Positions 21,973 to 29,435 of a stretch of DNA of 29,435 nt are shown in pieces. A program made the translations under genes and the position numbers. The stretch comes from Paracoccaceae bacterium (GTDB taxonomy: Bacteria > Pseudomonadota > Alphaproteobacteria > Rhodobacterales > Rhodobacteraceae), in contig SKNG01000103.1 of assembly GCA_007120685.1 (NCBI GenBank), positions 1-29,435 of the forward strand. Direction: 5' to 3'. A model generated the notes under the pieces. The model did not search any database, had not been told where the DNA came from, and was given only the letters and a program-made list of their open reading frames with translations. Numbering within the stretch: position 1 is the stretch's first letter; each line of letters opens with the position of its first letter.

Positions 21973-24795
21973 TTGCGCGCTGCTCTGCCTGTCGAGGCCC
22001 CGGAGAGCCTGCCGCGCGCCGGTTTCGCGCGGCCCCCGGCGCCCCGGGACCCGCTGATCTGCGAGCCGGAGCGGATCGTCGATCTGCGGTCGCTTGAAGC
22101 GCAGCTTGAGGCGGCGCTGGCCGCGCGTTCGGACGGGCGCGATGCGCGCTGTGCGGTTGTCGCCGTCCTGACCGGCGCGCTGAAGGCCGGCAACAAGGTG
22201 CTGCGCGCGGCTTTCGAAGGCGCGCCGCGCGATGCCCGCGCCTATGTGCGTGCCCAAACCTGGCTGACCGATGTGCTGGTCACCGCCGCGCTGAACCTGG
22301 CCATGACCCGGCTTCACCCGCGCCCCAATCCCACCAGCGGCGAGCGCATCGCCGTGATCGCCGTGGGCGGCTACGGCCGGGCCGAGATGGCGCCGCATTC
22401 GGATGTGGACCTGCTGTTCCTGACGCCCTGGAAGGTCACCGGCTGGACCGAAAGCGTGATCGAAAGCACGCTCTACATCCTGTGGGACATGAAGCTGAAG
22501 GTGGGCCATGCCAGCCGCACAATAGACGACTGCCTGCGCCTGGGGCGCGAGGATTACACCATCCGCACCGCGCTGCTGGAACACCGCTTTCTGACCGGCG
22601 ACGCAGGCCTGGCCGAGGATCTGACCCGCCGCCTGCGCAGCGATCTGTTCCGCTCCACCGCCAGCGATTTCGTCGAGGCCAAGCTGGCCGAGCGCACCGC
22701 CCGTCACACCAAGCAGGGCGGCCAGCGCTACATGCTGGAGCCCAATGTGAAGGAGGGCAAGGGGGGGCTGCGCGACCTGCAGACGCTCTACTGGATCGCA
22801 AAATATGTCCATGAGGTCGATCAGGCCGCCGAACTGGTTGGGCTGGGCTTCTTCACCGCCGAGGAATACCAGAGCTTCCGCGCCGCCGAGACCTTCCTAT
22901 GGGCCGTGCGCTGCCATCTGCACCACATCACCGGCCGCGCCACCGACCAGCTGACCTTCGATCTGCAGCCGGAAGTGGCCGAGCGGCTGGGCTATGCCGA
23001 TCACGGCGGCCAGCGCGCGGTCGAGCATTTCATGCAGGCCTATTTCCGCCATGCGACGCGGGTTGGCGAACTGACACGCGTCTTCCTGGTGGCGCTGGAG
23101 GTGCGGCATGTGAAGCGCGCGCCTGATCTGCTGGGCCTGTTTCGCCGCCGCCGCAAGCTGAAGCCGGGTTACAGGGTGGATCTGAACCGCCTGAACATCG
23201 AGGATCCGGCGGCGTTCCTGGCTGATCCGCTGAACCTGCTGCGGATTTTCGAGGAGGCGTTGCGCACCGGCCTGCTGCTGCACCCCGACGCCATGCGCCT
23301 GATCGCCGGCAATCTGCATCTGATTGACGGCAGCCTGCGCGAGGACCCCGAGGCGGTGCGCATCTTCCTGGATCTGCTGCTGAAACACGGCAACCCGGAG
23401 CGCGCGCTCAGGCGGATGAACGAGCTTGGCGCGCTGGCGGCCTTCGTCCCTGAATTCGAGCCCATCGTGGCGATGATGCAGTTCAACGTCTATCACCACT
23501 ACACGGTGGACGAACACATCATCCAGTGCATCAGCACGCTCGCGCAGATCGAGCGGGGGGAACTGGTCGAGGAACTGCCCATCGCCTCGCGCATCCTGAA
23601 GGAGGGGGTCAACCGCAAGGTGCTCTATGTGGCGCTCTTCCTGCACGATATCGGCAAGGGGCGGCCAGAGGATCATTCGGTGCTGGGCGCGCAGATCGCC
23701 CGCAAGGTGGCGCCACGGCTGCGGCTGAATGCGGAAGAGGCCGAGACGGTGGAATGGCTGGTGCGCCATCACCTGCTGATGTCGGACACGGCGCAGAAAC
23801 GCGATATCGGCGACCCGCGCACGGTGCGCGACTTCGCCCGCGCGGTGCGGTCGAAGAAACGGCTGGACCTGCTGACGGTGCTGACGGTCTGCGACATTCG
23901 CGGCGTGGGGCCCGGGACCTGGAACAACTGGAAGGCAATGCTGCTGCGCCAGCTATACCGCGAAACCGCCGATGCGCTGGAAAACGGGATGGAGGCGCTC
24001 AGCCGGTCGAAGCGCGAAAGCGAGGCCAAGCGCGCCTTGCGCGAGGCCTTGTCAGACTGGCCCCGCGCCGACCTGCGCACTGAGACCGGGCGCCATTACG
24101 GCCCCTACTGGCAGGGGCTTTCCACCCCCACCCATGCTGCCTTTGCGCGCCTGCTGCGCGGCATCGGCGATGACGAGATCCGCATCGACCTGCACCCGGA
24201 CGAGGCCCGCGACGCCACCCGGGCCTGTTTCGCCCTGGCCGACCATCCCGGTATCTTTGCCAGGCTGGCGGGCGCGCTGGCGCTGGTGGGGGCGAATATC
24301 GTCGATGCGCGCACCTATACCTCGCGCGACGGTTTCGCCACCGCCGTCTTCTGGATCCAGGATGCCGAGGGGCACCCCTATGAGACCGCGCGCCTGCCGA
24401 AGCTGCGCAAGATGATCGAGCGCACCTTCGCGGGCGAGGTGGTGGCGTCCGAGGCGCTGAAGGAGCGCGACAAGGTCCGCAAGCGCGAGCGGCGTTTCCA
24501 AGTGTCGACCACGATCACTTTCGACAACGATGGCTCGGACATCTACACGATCATCGAGGTCGACACGCGTGACCGGCCGGGGTTGCTGCATGATCTGGCC
24601 CGCACGCTCGCCGAGGCGAATATCTCGATCGCCAGCGCGGTGATCGCTACCTATGGCGTGCAGGTGGTCGATACCTTTTATGTCAAGGACATGTTCGGAC
24701 TGAAGCTGCACGCCAAATCGCGCCAGGAGGCGCTGGAGAAGAAGCTGCGCCGAGCCATCGAGGAAGGCGCGCAGCGGGCGGCGGGGCCGGGGTGA
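21973..24795 (+). CDS. glnD: bifunctional [protein-PII] uridylyltransferase/uridylyl-removing enzyme
   Basis: Encodes 940 residues. GlnD senses glutamine and uridylylates or deuridylylates PII proteins. The nucleotidyltransferase motif GGYGRAEMAPHSDVD is at residues 132-146. The GlnD-PII-type helical linker follows. The HD phosphohydrolase motif FLHDIGKG carries H558-D559. Two ACT glutamine-sensor domains follow at ~746-815 (LADHPGIFARLAGAL) and ~857-930 (DRPGLLHDLARTL). The start is TTG at 21973, with GGGAG nine bases upstream. No ATG/GTG lies closer that would keep the conserved LICEPERIVDL region, so TTG is favoured; a rare start codon may keep GlnD low. It is 15 bp after the lipoprotein gene. 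Confidence 0.97.
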   Translation: MRAALPVEAPESLPRAGFARPPAPRDPLICEPERIVDLRSLEAQLEAALAARSDGRDARCAVVAVLTGALKAGNKVLRAAFEGAPRDARAYVRAQTWLTDVLVTAALNLAMTRLHPRPNPTSGERIAVIAVGGYGRAEMAPHSDVDLLFLTPWKVTGWTESVIESTLYILWDMKLKVGHASRTIDDCLRLGREDYTIRTALLEHRFLTGDAGLAEDLTRRLRSDLFRSTASDFVEAKLAERTARHTKQGGQRYMLEPNVKEGKGGLRDLQTLYWIAKYVHEVDQAAELVGLGFFTAEEYQSFRAAETFLWAVRCHLHHITGRATDQLTFDLQPEVAERLGYADHGGQRAVEHFMQAYFRHATRVGELTRVFLVALEVRHVKRAPDLLGLFRRRRKLKPGYRVDLNRLNIEDPAAFLADPLNLLRIFEEALRTGLLLHPDAMRLIAGNLHLIDGSLREDPEAVRIFLDLLLKHGNPERALRRMNELGALAAFVPEFEPIVAMMQFNVYHHYTVDEHIIQCISTLAQIERGELVEELPIASRILKEGVNRKVLYVALFLHDIGKGRPEDHSVLGAQIARKVAPRLRLNAEEAETVEWLVRHHLLMSDTAQKRDIGDPRTVRDFARAVRSKKRLDLLTVLTVCDIRGVGPGTWNNWKAMLLRQLYRETADALENGMEALSRSKRESEAKRALREALSDWPRADLRTETGRHYGPYWQGLSTPTHAAFARLLRGIGDDEIRIDLHPDEARDATRACFALADHPGIFARLAGALALVGANIVDARTYTSRDGFATAVFWIQDAEGHPYETARLPKLRKMIERTFAGEVVASEALKERDKVRKRERRFQVSTTITFDNDGSDIYTIIEVDTRDRPGLLHDLARTLAEANISIASAVIATYGVQVVDTFYVKDMFGLKLHAKSRQEALEKKLRRAIEEGAQRAAGPG

Positions 24796-24835
24796 CGCGC
24801 TTGATCGGCCGTGGTAATGGCTGCGACCGGCGGGA

Positions 24836-24896
24836 GGGGGGCGTTGCCCCCCGCCGGCTGGCGCCGACTCCCCCCAGCGTATTTTCGGCAAGATGA
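24836..24896 (+). repeat. intergenic hairpin + CGTATTTTCGGCAAGATGA element, copy 2
   Basis: GGGGGGC (24836-24842), loop GTT and GCCCCCC (24846-24852), then 25 nt ending in a C-run, then CGTATTTTCGGCAAGATGA (24878-24896). It ends 19 bp before the murJ ATG and points toward it, paralleling copy 1 upstream of pgsA. It fills most of the 120-bp glnD-murJ gap. Its AAGATGA holds an ATG opening an 8-codon frame that stops at 24917-24919 (TGA), overlapping the murJ ATG. Confidence 0.85.
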
Positions 24897-24915
24897 ACAG
24901 GCGGGCCTTTCCCCG

Positions 24916-26475
24916 ATGACCCCGATCCGGCTGATGCGCAGTTTCGCCACCGTGGGGGGCTGGACGCTGGCCAGCCGCATCCTGGGCTTCGTGCGCGACG
25001 TGCTGATGGCCAAGTATCTGGGCGCAGGCGCGGTGGCGGATGCCTTCTTCGTGGCCTTTTCACTGCCCAACATGTTCCGCCGCTTCTTTGCCGAAGGCGC
25101 TTTCAACGCCGCTTTCGTGCCGCTGTTCACCAAGAAGCTGGCGGGCTCGCAGGCCGAGGCCGAGGATTTCGCCCGCGATGCCTACTGGTTCATGGCATCG
25201 CTGCTGATTGTCTTTTCGGTCGTGGCGATGGCGGCGATGCCGCTTCTGGTCTTTGCGATGGCGGCGGGCTTCGCCGGGGGCGAGCGGTTCGACATGGCGG
25301 TGATCTTCGGCCGCATCGCCTTTCCCTATATCCTGTTCATCTCGCTCACCGCGCTGATTTCGGGCATGCTGAACGCCACCGGCCGGTTCTGGGCCGCTGC
25401 CGCCGCGCCGGTGCTGCTGAACGCGGCCTTCATCGGCGCACTGCTTCTGGGCGCCGCGATGGGCTGGCCGATGGGGCTGGTGCTGGCCTGGGCGGTGCCG
25501 GTGGGGGGGGTGGCGCAACTGGTCGTGGTCTGGCTGGCGGTGCGGCGCGCGGGCTTCCGGCTGCGGTTCCGCCGGCCGCGGCTGACGCCGGAGCTGAAGC
25601 GGCTCTTCATCATCGCCGGCCCTGCGATCCTGGCCGGGGGCGTGGTGCAGATCAACCTGATCGTCGGCCGGCAGGTGGCGAGCTTTACCGAGAACGCGAT
25701 CTCCTGGCTCTCCTATGCCGACCGGTTGTATCAGTTGCCGCTGGGGGTGGTGGGGATCGCCGTGGGGGTGGTGCTGCTGCCGGAACTGGCGCGCCGGTTG
25801 CGGCTTGGCGAGGAGGCCGGCGCGCGCGATGCCTTTAGCCGCGGGATGGAATTCTCCCTTGCGCTGACGTTGCCTGCCGCTGTGGCGCTGGTCGTGGTGG
25901 CCGAGCCGATCATCCATGTGTTGTTCGAACGCGGCGCCTTCACGGCCGAGGATACGGTGAACACTGCGCTGGCGCTGGCGGTTTACGGGCTGGGCCTGCC
26001 GGCCTTTGTGCTGCACAAGGTGCTGCAGCCGCTCTATTTCGCACGCGAGGACACACGCAGCCCGTTCCGCTATGCGCTGGTGTCGATGGTGGTGAATGCC
26101 GTCCTCGCCGTGGGGCTGATGCCCTTCATCGGCTTCATTGCCGCCGCCTGGGGCACCACCATCGCTGCCTGGGCGATGGTCTGGCAGCTCTGGCGTGGAT
26201 CCCGGCCGATGGGCGCGGCCGCGCGGCCCGATGCCCGCATGCGCGACCGGTTCTGGCGGATGGTGCTGGCCTCTGCGGCGATGGGCCTGTGCCTGTGGCT
26301 GGGCGCGCAGGCGCTGGCGCCGATGCTGGAAGGGCCGGGCCGGGTGCTGGGCCTTCTGGCGCTGGTGGCGCTGGGCGGGGTCAGCTACTTCGGGTTGGGC
26401 ACGTTGATCGGCGCCTTCCGCCTGACGGATTTCCGCGCCGCCATGCGCCGGGGCGGCAAGACGCCGGATGCGTGA
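24916..26475 (+). CDS. murJ: lipid II flippase MurJ
   Basis: Encodes 519 residues with about 14 hydrophobic helices. MurJ moves lipid II across the inner membrane for peptidoglycan synthesis. Family marks are TVGGWTLASRILGFVRDVLMA at the start, DAFFVAFSLPNMFRRFFAEGAF and FVPLF in the first lobe, the central YADRLYQLPLGVVGIAVGVVLLP, and VLFERGAFTAEDT. The ATG at 24916 is chosen by family N-terminus (MTPIRLMRSFATV). No ribosome site is visible in front of it, although an 8-codon frame from the intergenic element overlaps its start as ATGA and could couple translation. It is convergent with the PiT gene, 6 bp between stops. Confidence 0.97.
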   Translation: MTPIRLMRSFATVGGWTLASRILGFVRDVLMAKYLGAGAVADAFFVAFSLPNMFRRFFAEGAFNAAFVPLFTKKLAGSQAEAEDFARDAYWFMASLLIVFSVVAMAAMPLLVFAMAAGFAGGERFDMAVIFGRIAFPYILFISLTALISGMLNATGRFWAAAAAPVLLNAAFIGALLLGAAMGWPMGLVLAWAVPVGGVAQLVVVWLAVRRAGFRLRFRRPRLTPELKRLFIIAGPAILAGGVVQINLIVGRQVASFTENAISWLSYADRLYQLPLGVVGIAVGVVLLPELARRLRLGEEAGARDAFSRGMEFSLALTLPAAVALVVVAEPIIHVLFERGAFTAEDTVNTALALAVYGLGLPAFVLHKVLQPLYFAREDTRSPFRYALVSMVVNAVLAVGLMPFIGFIAAAWGTTIAAWAMVWQLWRGSRPMGAAARPDARMRDRFWRMVLASAAMGLCLWLGAQALAPMLEGPGRVLGLLALVALGGVSYFGLGTLIGAFRLTDFRAAMRRGGKTPDA

Positions 26476-26481
26476 GGCGGC

Positions 26482-27963
26482 TCAGCCCGCCCCGCCCAGC
26501 GCCATGAAGACCAGGAACAGCACCGCCGAGAGCGTGGCCGCCGCCGGCACTGTGATTACCCAGGCCGCCAGAATGGTCATGATATGCACGCGCCGCACCA
26601 CCTTGCGCCGGGTCCGTTCTTCCACCGGCAGGGCATCCAGGCTGCGGTTCTCGCGCAAGATCCGTTCGTGATACCATTCGCGGAAGAATCCCACGCCAAA
26701 AACACCGCCGATGGCGATATGGGTGGTGCTGACCGGCAGGCCCAGCCAGGAGGCGATGATCACCACCACCGCCGCCGCCAGCGCCACGCAATAGGCGCGC
26801 ATGGCGTTCAGCCGGGTGATTTCCGACCCCACCAGATGAATGAGCTTCGGCCCGAACAGGATCAGCCCGAAGGACAGGCCCAGCGCGCCGATCACCATCA
26901 CCCAAAGCGGGATGGTCACGGCATCGGCCGCCGCCCCCTCCTGGACGGCATGGACGATGGCGGCCAGCGGACCCACCGCGTTGGCCACGTCATTGGCCCC
27001 ATGCGCGAAGGACAGCAAAGCAGCGGAAAACACCAGCGGGATGGCGAACAGCACCTTCAGAGACTTGTTGCGGTTCTCCAGCCCGCGCGCCTGGCGCCGG
27101 ATCACCGGTCGCATCAGAGCCGCCAGCGGCACGCCCACGGCAATGCCGATCAGCACCGATTCGCCCAGGGAGAAGCTGACCAGCCGCGACAGGCCCTTCA
27201 GCGCCATGTAGCAGGCGAAAACCCCGCCCATCACCCCGATCAGCACCGGCACCCAGACCCGGGCGGCGGCAATCTTGTCCGGCCGGTAGATGATGCGGTT
27301 GTGGATCACGGCCAGAAAGACGGCGGCGATCACCCCGCCCATCACCGGCGAGATCACCCAGCTGGCCGCGATCCGCCCCATCATCGGCCAGTTGACGGCG
27401 GCAAAGCCCGCCGCGGCAATGCCGGCCCCCATCACCCCGCCGACGATGGAATGGGTGGTCGATACCGGCGCGCCGATCCAGGTGGCCAGGTTGATCCACA
27501 GCGCGCCGGCCAGCAGTGCCGCCATCATCGCCCAGATGAATATGCGCGGCGCGGCCACCGATTCCGGTGCGATGATCCCGCGTGACACCGTGCCCACCAC
27601 ATCGCCCCCGGCCAGCAGCGCGCCCGCTGTTTCGCAGATCGCCGCCACCACCAGCGCGCCACCCAGGGTGATCGCCTTGGCGCCGACGGCGGGGCCCATG
27701 TTGTTGGCGACATCATTGGCACCGATGTTCAGCGCCATGTAGCCGCCGATCACGGCTGCCACCACCACGATCAGGGCGCCGGGCTGCGCCCCGATCAGCG
27801 CAATCGCCGCCAGCCCCACGATGGCCAGAAAGGCCAGTGCAATGCCGGGGCCGACCAGCGGGCGGGCGGTGAACAGCAGCGCCTGTTCCATCAGGCTGAT
27901 GCGGCCAAGGTCCTTGTCCAGCGTCTTGATGGCTCGGGCGTTGGGTTCCGGTTGGGTGACCAT
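26482..27963 (-). CDS. PiT-family inorganic phosphate transporter
   Basis: Encodes 493 residues with roughly 11-12 transmembrane helices in two inverted halves. Each half carries the PiT signature: GANDVANNMGPAVGAKA near residue 81 and HGANDVANAVGPLA near residue 320. The family is a low-affinity H+-coupled phosphate (metal-phosphate) symporter, PitA-like. An N-terminal cytoplasmic stretch (MVTQPEPNARAIKTLDKDLGR) of ~30 residues precedes the first helix. No adjacent pap/phoU-like (DUF47) gene is seen, although many alphaproteobacterial pit genes have one. The ATG at 27963 lies 35 bp from a Pho-box-like site in the divergent region with glf. Confidence 0.94.
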   Translation of the reverse strand: MVTQPEPNARAIKTLDKDLGRISLMEQALLFTARPLVGPGIALAFLAIVGLAAIALIGAQPGALIVVVAAVIGGYMALNIGANDVANNMGPAVGAKAITLGGALVVAAICETAGALLAGGDVVGTVSRGIIAPESVAAPRIFIWAMMAALLAGALWINLATWIGAPVSTTHSIVGGVMGAGIAAAGFAAVNWPMMGRIAASWVISPVMGGVIAAVFLAVIHNRIIYRPDKIAAARVWVPVLIGVMGGVFACYMALKGLSRLVSFSLGESVLIGIAVGVPLAALMRPVIRRQARGLENRNKSLKVLFAIPLVFSAALLSFAHGANDVANAVGPLAAIVHAVQEGAAADAVTIPLWVMVIGALGLSFGLILFGPKLIHLVGSEITRLNAMRAYCVALAAAVVVIIASWLGLPVSTTHIAIGGVFGVGFFREWYHERILRENRSLDALPVEERTRRKVVRRVHIMTILAAWVITVPAAATLSAVLFLVFMALGGAG

Positions 27964-27997
27964 GGCTGTCGTATCGTCGCGCCGCAGGGCGCGCCCC

Positions 27998-28015
27998 TTG
28001 TCATGAAAACGTCAC
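27998..28015 (+). promoter_or_regulatory. Pho-box-like site between pit and glf
   Basis: TTGTCATGAAAACGTCAC is two TGTCA/CGTCA direct repeats 11 bp apart and matches 13 of 18 positions of the E. coli Pho box CTGTCATAAAGTTGTCAC. It reads on the + strand, 35 bp upstream of the PiT ATG (- strand) and 131 bp upstream of glf. PhoB is known to repress the OrfA-Pit system in Sinorhizobium, so either activation of glf or repression of pit is possible. Confidence 0.45.
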
Positions 28016-28146
28016 GAATCGACTATCGGGATTTTTTCGCCCCCACAATGCGCCAGCGCAAACTATCCAGGCCACCGCGCGCAGCCGGGGTTGAAGCCCG
28101 CTGCGGCTCTGCTAACAGACCGATGAGCAAGGGAAAGCGGGGGCAG

Positions 28147-29298
28147 ATGGGCGAGCATATCCTGATGGTCGGCGCGGGCCTTTCCGGCGCCGTGGCGGGC
28201 CGCGCGCTGGCCGAGGCCGGGTATCGCGTCACCGTGGCCGATGCGCGCCCCCATGTCGCCGGCAACTGCCACACCGAGCGCTGCCCGGAAACCGGCGTGA
28301 TGGTGCATGTCTACGGCCCCCACATCTTTCACACCGACGATGCCGAGGTCTGGGACTATGTGAACCGGTTCGAGACCTTCATGCCCTATCGCCATCAGGT
28401 GCGCACCACGGTCGGCGGGCGGGTCCATGCGATGCCGATCAACCTGCTGACCATCAACCAGTTCTTCGGCCGCGCCATGCGCCCGCAAGAGGCCCGCGCC
28501 TTCATCGCCGATCAGGCCGAAGCCGGGCCGGAAGACCCCCGCAACTTCGAGGAACAGGCGCTGCGGTTGATGGGCCGCGCCCTCTATGAGGCGTTTTTCC
28601 GCGGCTACACGGAAAAGCAATGGGGCTGCGCGGCAACCGACCTGCCGGCAGCGATCCTGAGCCGGCTGCCGATGCGCTTCAACTATGACGACAACTACTT
28701 CTTCCACCGTTTCCAGGGCATGCCGAACGGCGGCTACACGGCAATGGTGGAACGCATCCTGGATCACCCCGATATCGCGCTGGACCTTGGCCGCACCGTC
28801 ACCCCGGCCGAGGCCGGCGCCCATGACCATGTGTTCTGGTCCGGCCCGCTGGATGCCTGGTTCGGCCATGATGCCGGACGGCTGGGCTATCGCACGCTGG
28901 ATTTCGAGCGTTTCACGGCGACCGGCGACTGGCAGGGCTGCGCGGTGATGAACTGGCCCGATGCCGATGTGCCCCATACCCGCATCACCGAGCACAAGCA
29001 TTTCGCCCCCTGGGAAACCCACACCGAAAGCGTGCTCTACCGCGAATACTCCCGCGCCTGCGGGCCTGATGACATCCCCTATTACCCGATCCGCCTGGCG
29101 CAGGAAAAGGCGCTGCTGGCCGAATACGTCGCCCGCGCCCGGGCCGAGGCCGGCGTCACCTTCATGGGCCGGCTGGGCACCTATCGCTACCTCGACATGG
29201 ATGTCACCATCCGCGAGGCGCTGGACACCGCGCGCGCCTTCCTTGCCGCCCGGGCGCAGGGCAGCGCGATGCCCGCCTTTACCGTCAATCCGCTCTGA
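28147..29298 (+). CDS. glf: UDP-galactopyranose mutase
   Basis: Encodes 383 residues from the ATG at 28147 (MGEHILMVGAGLSG); an ATG at 28123 adding eight residues (MSKGKRGQ) is an alternative. The flavoenzyme interconverts UDP-galactopyranose and UDP-galactofuranose in the cytoplasm, supplying galactofuranose for surface glycans. The FAD loop GAGLSG is at residues 9-14. Family segments follow: VYGPHIFHTDD, RFETFMPYRHQVRT, INLLTINQF, GYTEKQWG, RFNYDDNYF, SGPLDAWF and PYYPIR, including the Arg/Tyr residues that hold UDP-galactose. It stands alone here, divergent from pit. A hairpin (CGCAG-C-CGGG/CCCGCTGCG, ~28080-28105) lies in its leader. It is not next to the exopolysaccharide operon, so a shared product cannot be claimed. 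Confidence 0.95.
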   Translation: MGEHILMVGAGLSGAVAGRALAEAGYRVTVADARPHVAGNCHTERCPETGVMVHVYGPHIFHTDDAEVWDYVNRFETFMPYRHQVRTTVGGRVHAMPINLLTINQFFGRAMRPQEARAFIADQAEAGPEDPRNFEEQALRLMGRALYEAFFRGYTEKQWGCAATDLPAAILSRLPMRFNYDDNYFFHRFQGMPNGGYTAMVERILDHPDIALDLGRTVTPAEAGAHDHVFWSGPLDAWFGHDAGRLGYRTLDFERFTATGDWQGCAVMNWPDADVPHTRITEHKHFAPWETHTESVLYREYSRACGPDDIPYYPIRLAQEKALLAEYVARARAEAGVTFMGRLGTYRYLDMDVTIREALDTARAFLAARAQGSAMPAFTVNPL

Positions 29299-29411
29299 CC
29301 CGCGCCGGTGCCGTGCCGCGCGGTTTCGGTTGCTCTCGCGCGCCCCGCGGCTTACCTCTTGCAGCGACCCGCGCGCCCGCCGCGCCCCTGTTCGCCATCC
29401 CCGGAGGCTTC

Positions 29412-29435
29412 ATGCTCTCGCTCCTGCAGATCGTC
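29412..29435 (+). CDS. start of an unidentified gene, cut by the window edge
   Basis: An ATG at 29412 follows CGGAGG at 6-nt spacing, and eight codons (MLSLLQIV) run to the window end. The hydrophobic beginning would fit a membrane protein or signal peptide, but too little is present to identify it. The 113 bp between glf and this ATG contain no clear terminator or promoter. Confidence 0.5.

Noticed and set aside
19654..22812. 1052-codon open frame on the - strand running from rsmI across the PBP-activator and glnD genes
   Set aside because: Only the rsmI part has family similarity. The rest lies antisense to two clearly identified + genes and has the His/Gly/Arg-rich make-up of a GC-rich shadow frame.
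29299..29411. Terminator after glf
   Set aside because: GC-rich sequence but no clean stem-loop with a T-run could be identified.

Overview
The window is very GC-rich, with G or C at most third codon positions. Its gene content and order point to an alphaproteobacterium of the Rhodobacterales (Rhodobacteraceae/Paracoccaceae): pgsA-moaD-moaE, a TrcR/DUF1013 gene, rsmI-yraN-gshB divergent from a PBP-activator lipoprotein, and glnD-murJ. This assignment is inferred from gene families; no species can be named from sequence alone. I saw no rRNA, tRNA, CRISPR array, transposase or phage gene.

Layout. 1-1641 (+): the 3' part of an OmpA-family protein and a small membrane-anchored coiled-coil protein. 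1658-3116 (-): pgsA-moaD-moaE (phosphatidylglycerol phosphate and molybdopterin synthesis). 3339-4848 (+): pheS, then a conserved 91-aa protein behind a Fur-box-like dyad. 5077-6579 (+): a secreted protein built of 19 MORN repeats, convergent with a secreted RNase T2 homologue (6589-7266, -). 7410-9473 (+): trcR and an MFS transporter. 9545-13436 (-): a catabolic operon read in the order APH-type kinase, thiolase, SDR, SDR. 13846-17940 (-): a compact exopolysaccharide operon read in the order Alg44-like PilZ/HlyD protein, Alg8-like GT2 synthase, Wza-type export lipoprotein. 18219-20667 (-): rsmI, yraN and gshB. 20773-26475 (+): PBP-activator lipoprotein, glnD and murJ. 26482-27963 (-): PiT phosphate transporter, divergent from glf (UDP-galactopyranose mutase, 28147-29298, +) with a Pho-box-like site between them. 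The window ends inside the first codons of another + gene.

The housekeeping genes are ordinary. The parts that deserve a second look are: (a) a paired-palindrome element present three times, always directly downstream of a gene and always in the same orientation relative to it, with symmetric substitutions that keep both dyads perfect; (b) a second intergenic element with a short GC hairpin followed by CGTATTTTCGGCAAGATGA, present twice, each time upstream of a gene and pointing toward it; (c) the minimal Alg44/Alg8/export operon, whose PilZ domain appears to lack the canonical c-di-GMP residues; (d) several candidate regulatory sites (Fur-like dyad, Pho box, duplicated Shine-Dalgarno at the pgsA/moaD junction).

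Three-gene and four-gene clusters with overlapping stop and start codons (the exopolysaccharide operon, thiolase-SDR, pgsA-moaD) imply translational coupling and shared transcripts. No large mobile or defence island is visible. The most accessory-looking stretch is 13.4-18.2 kb.
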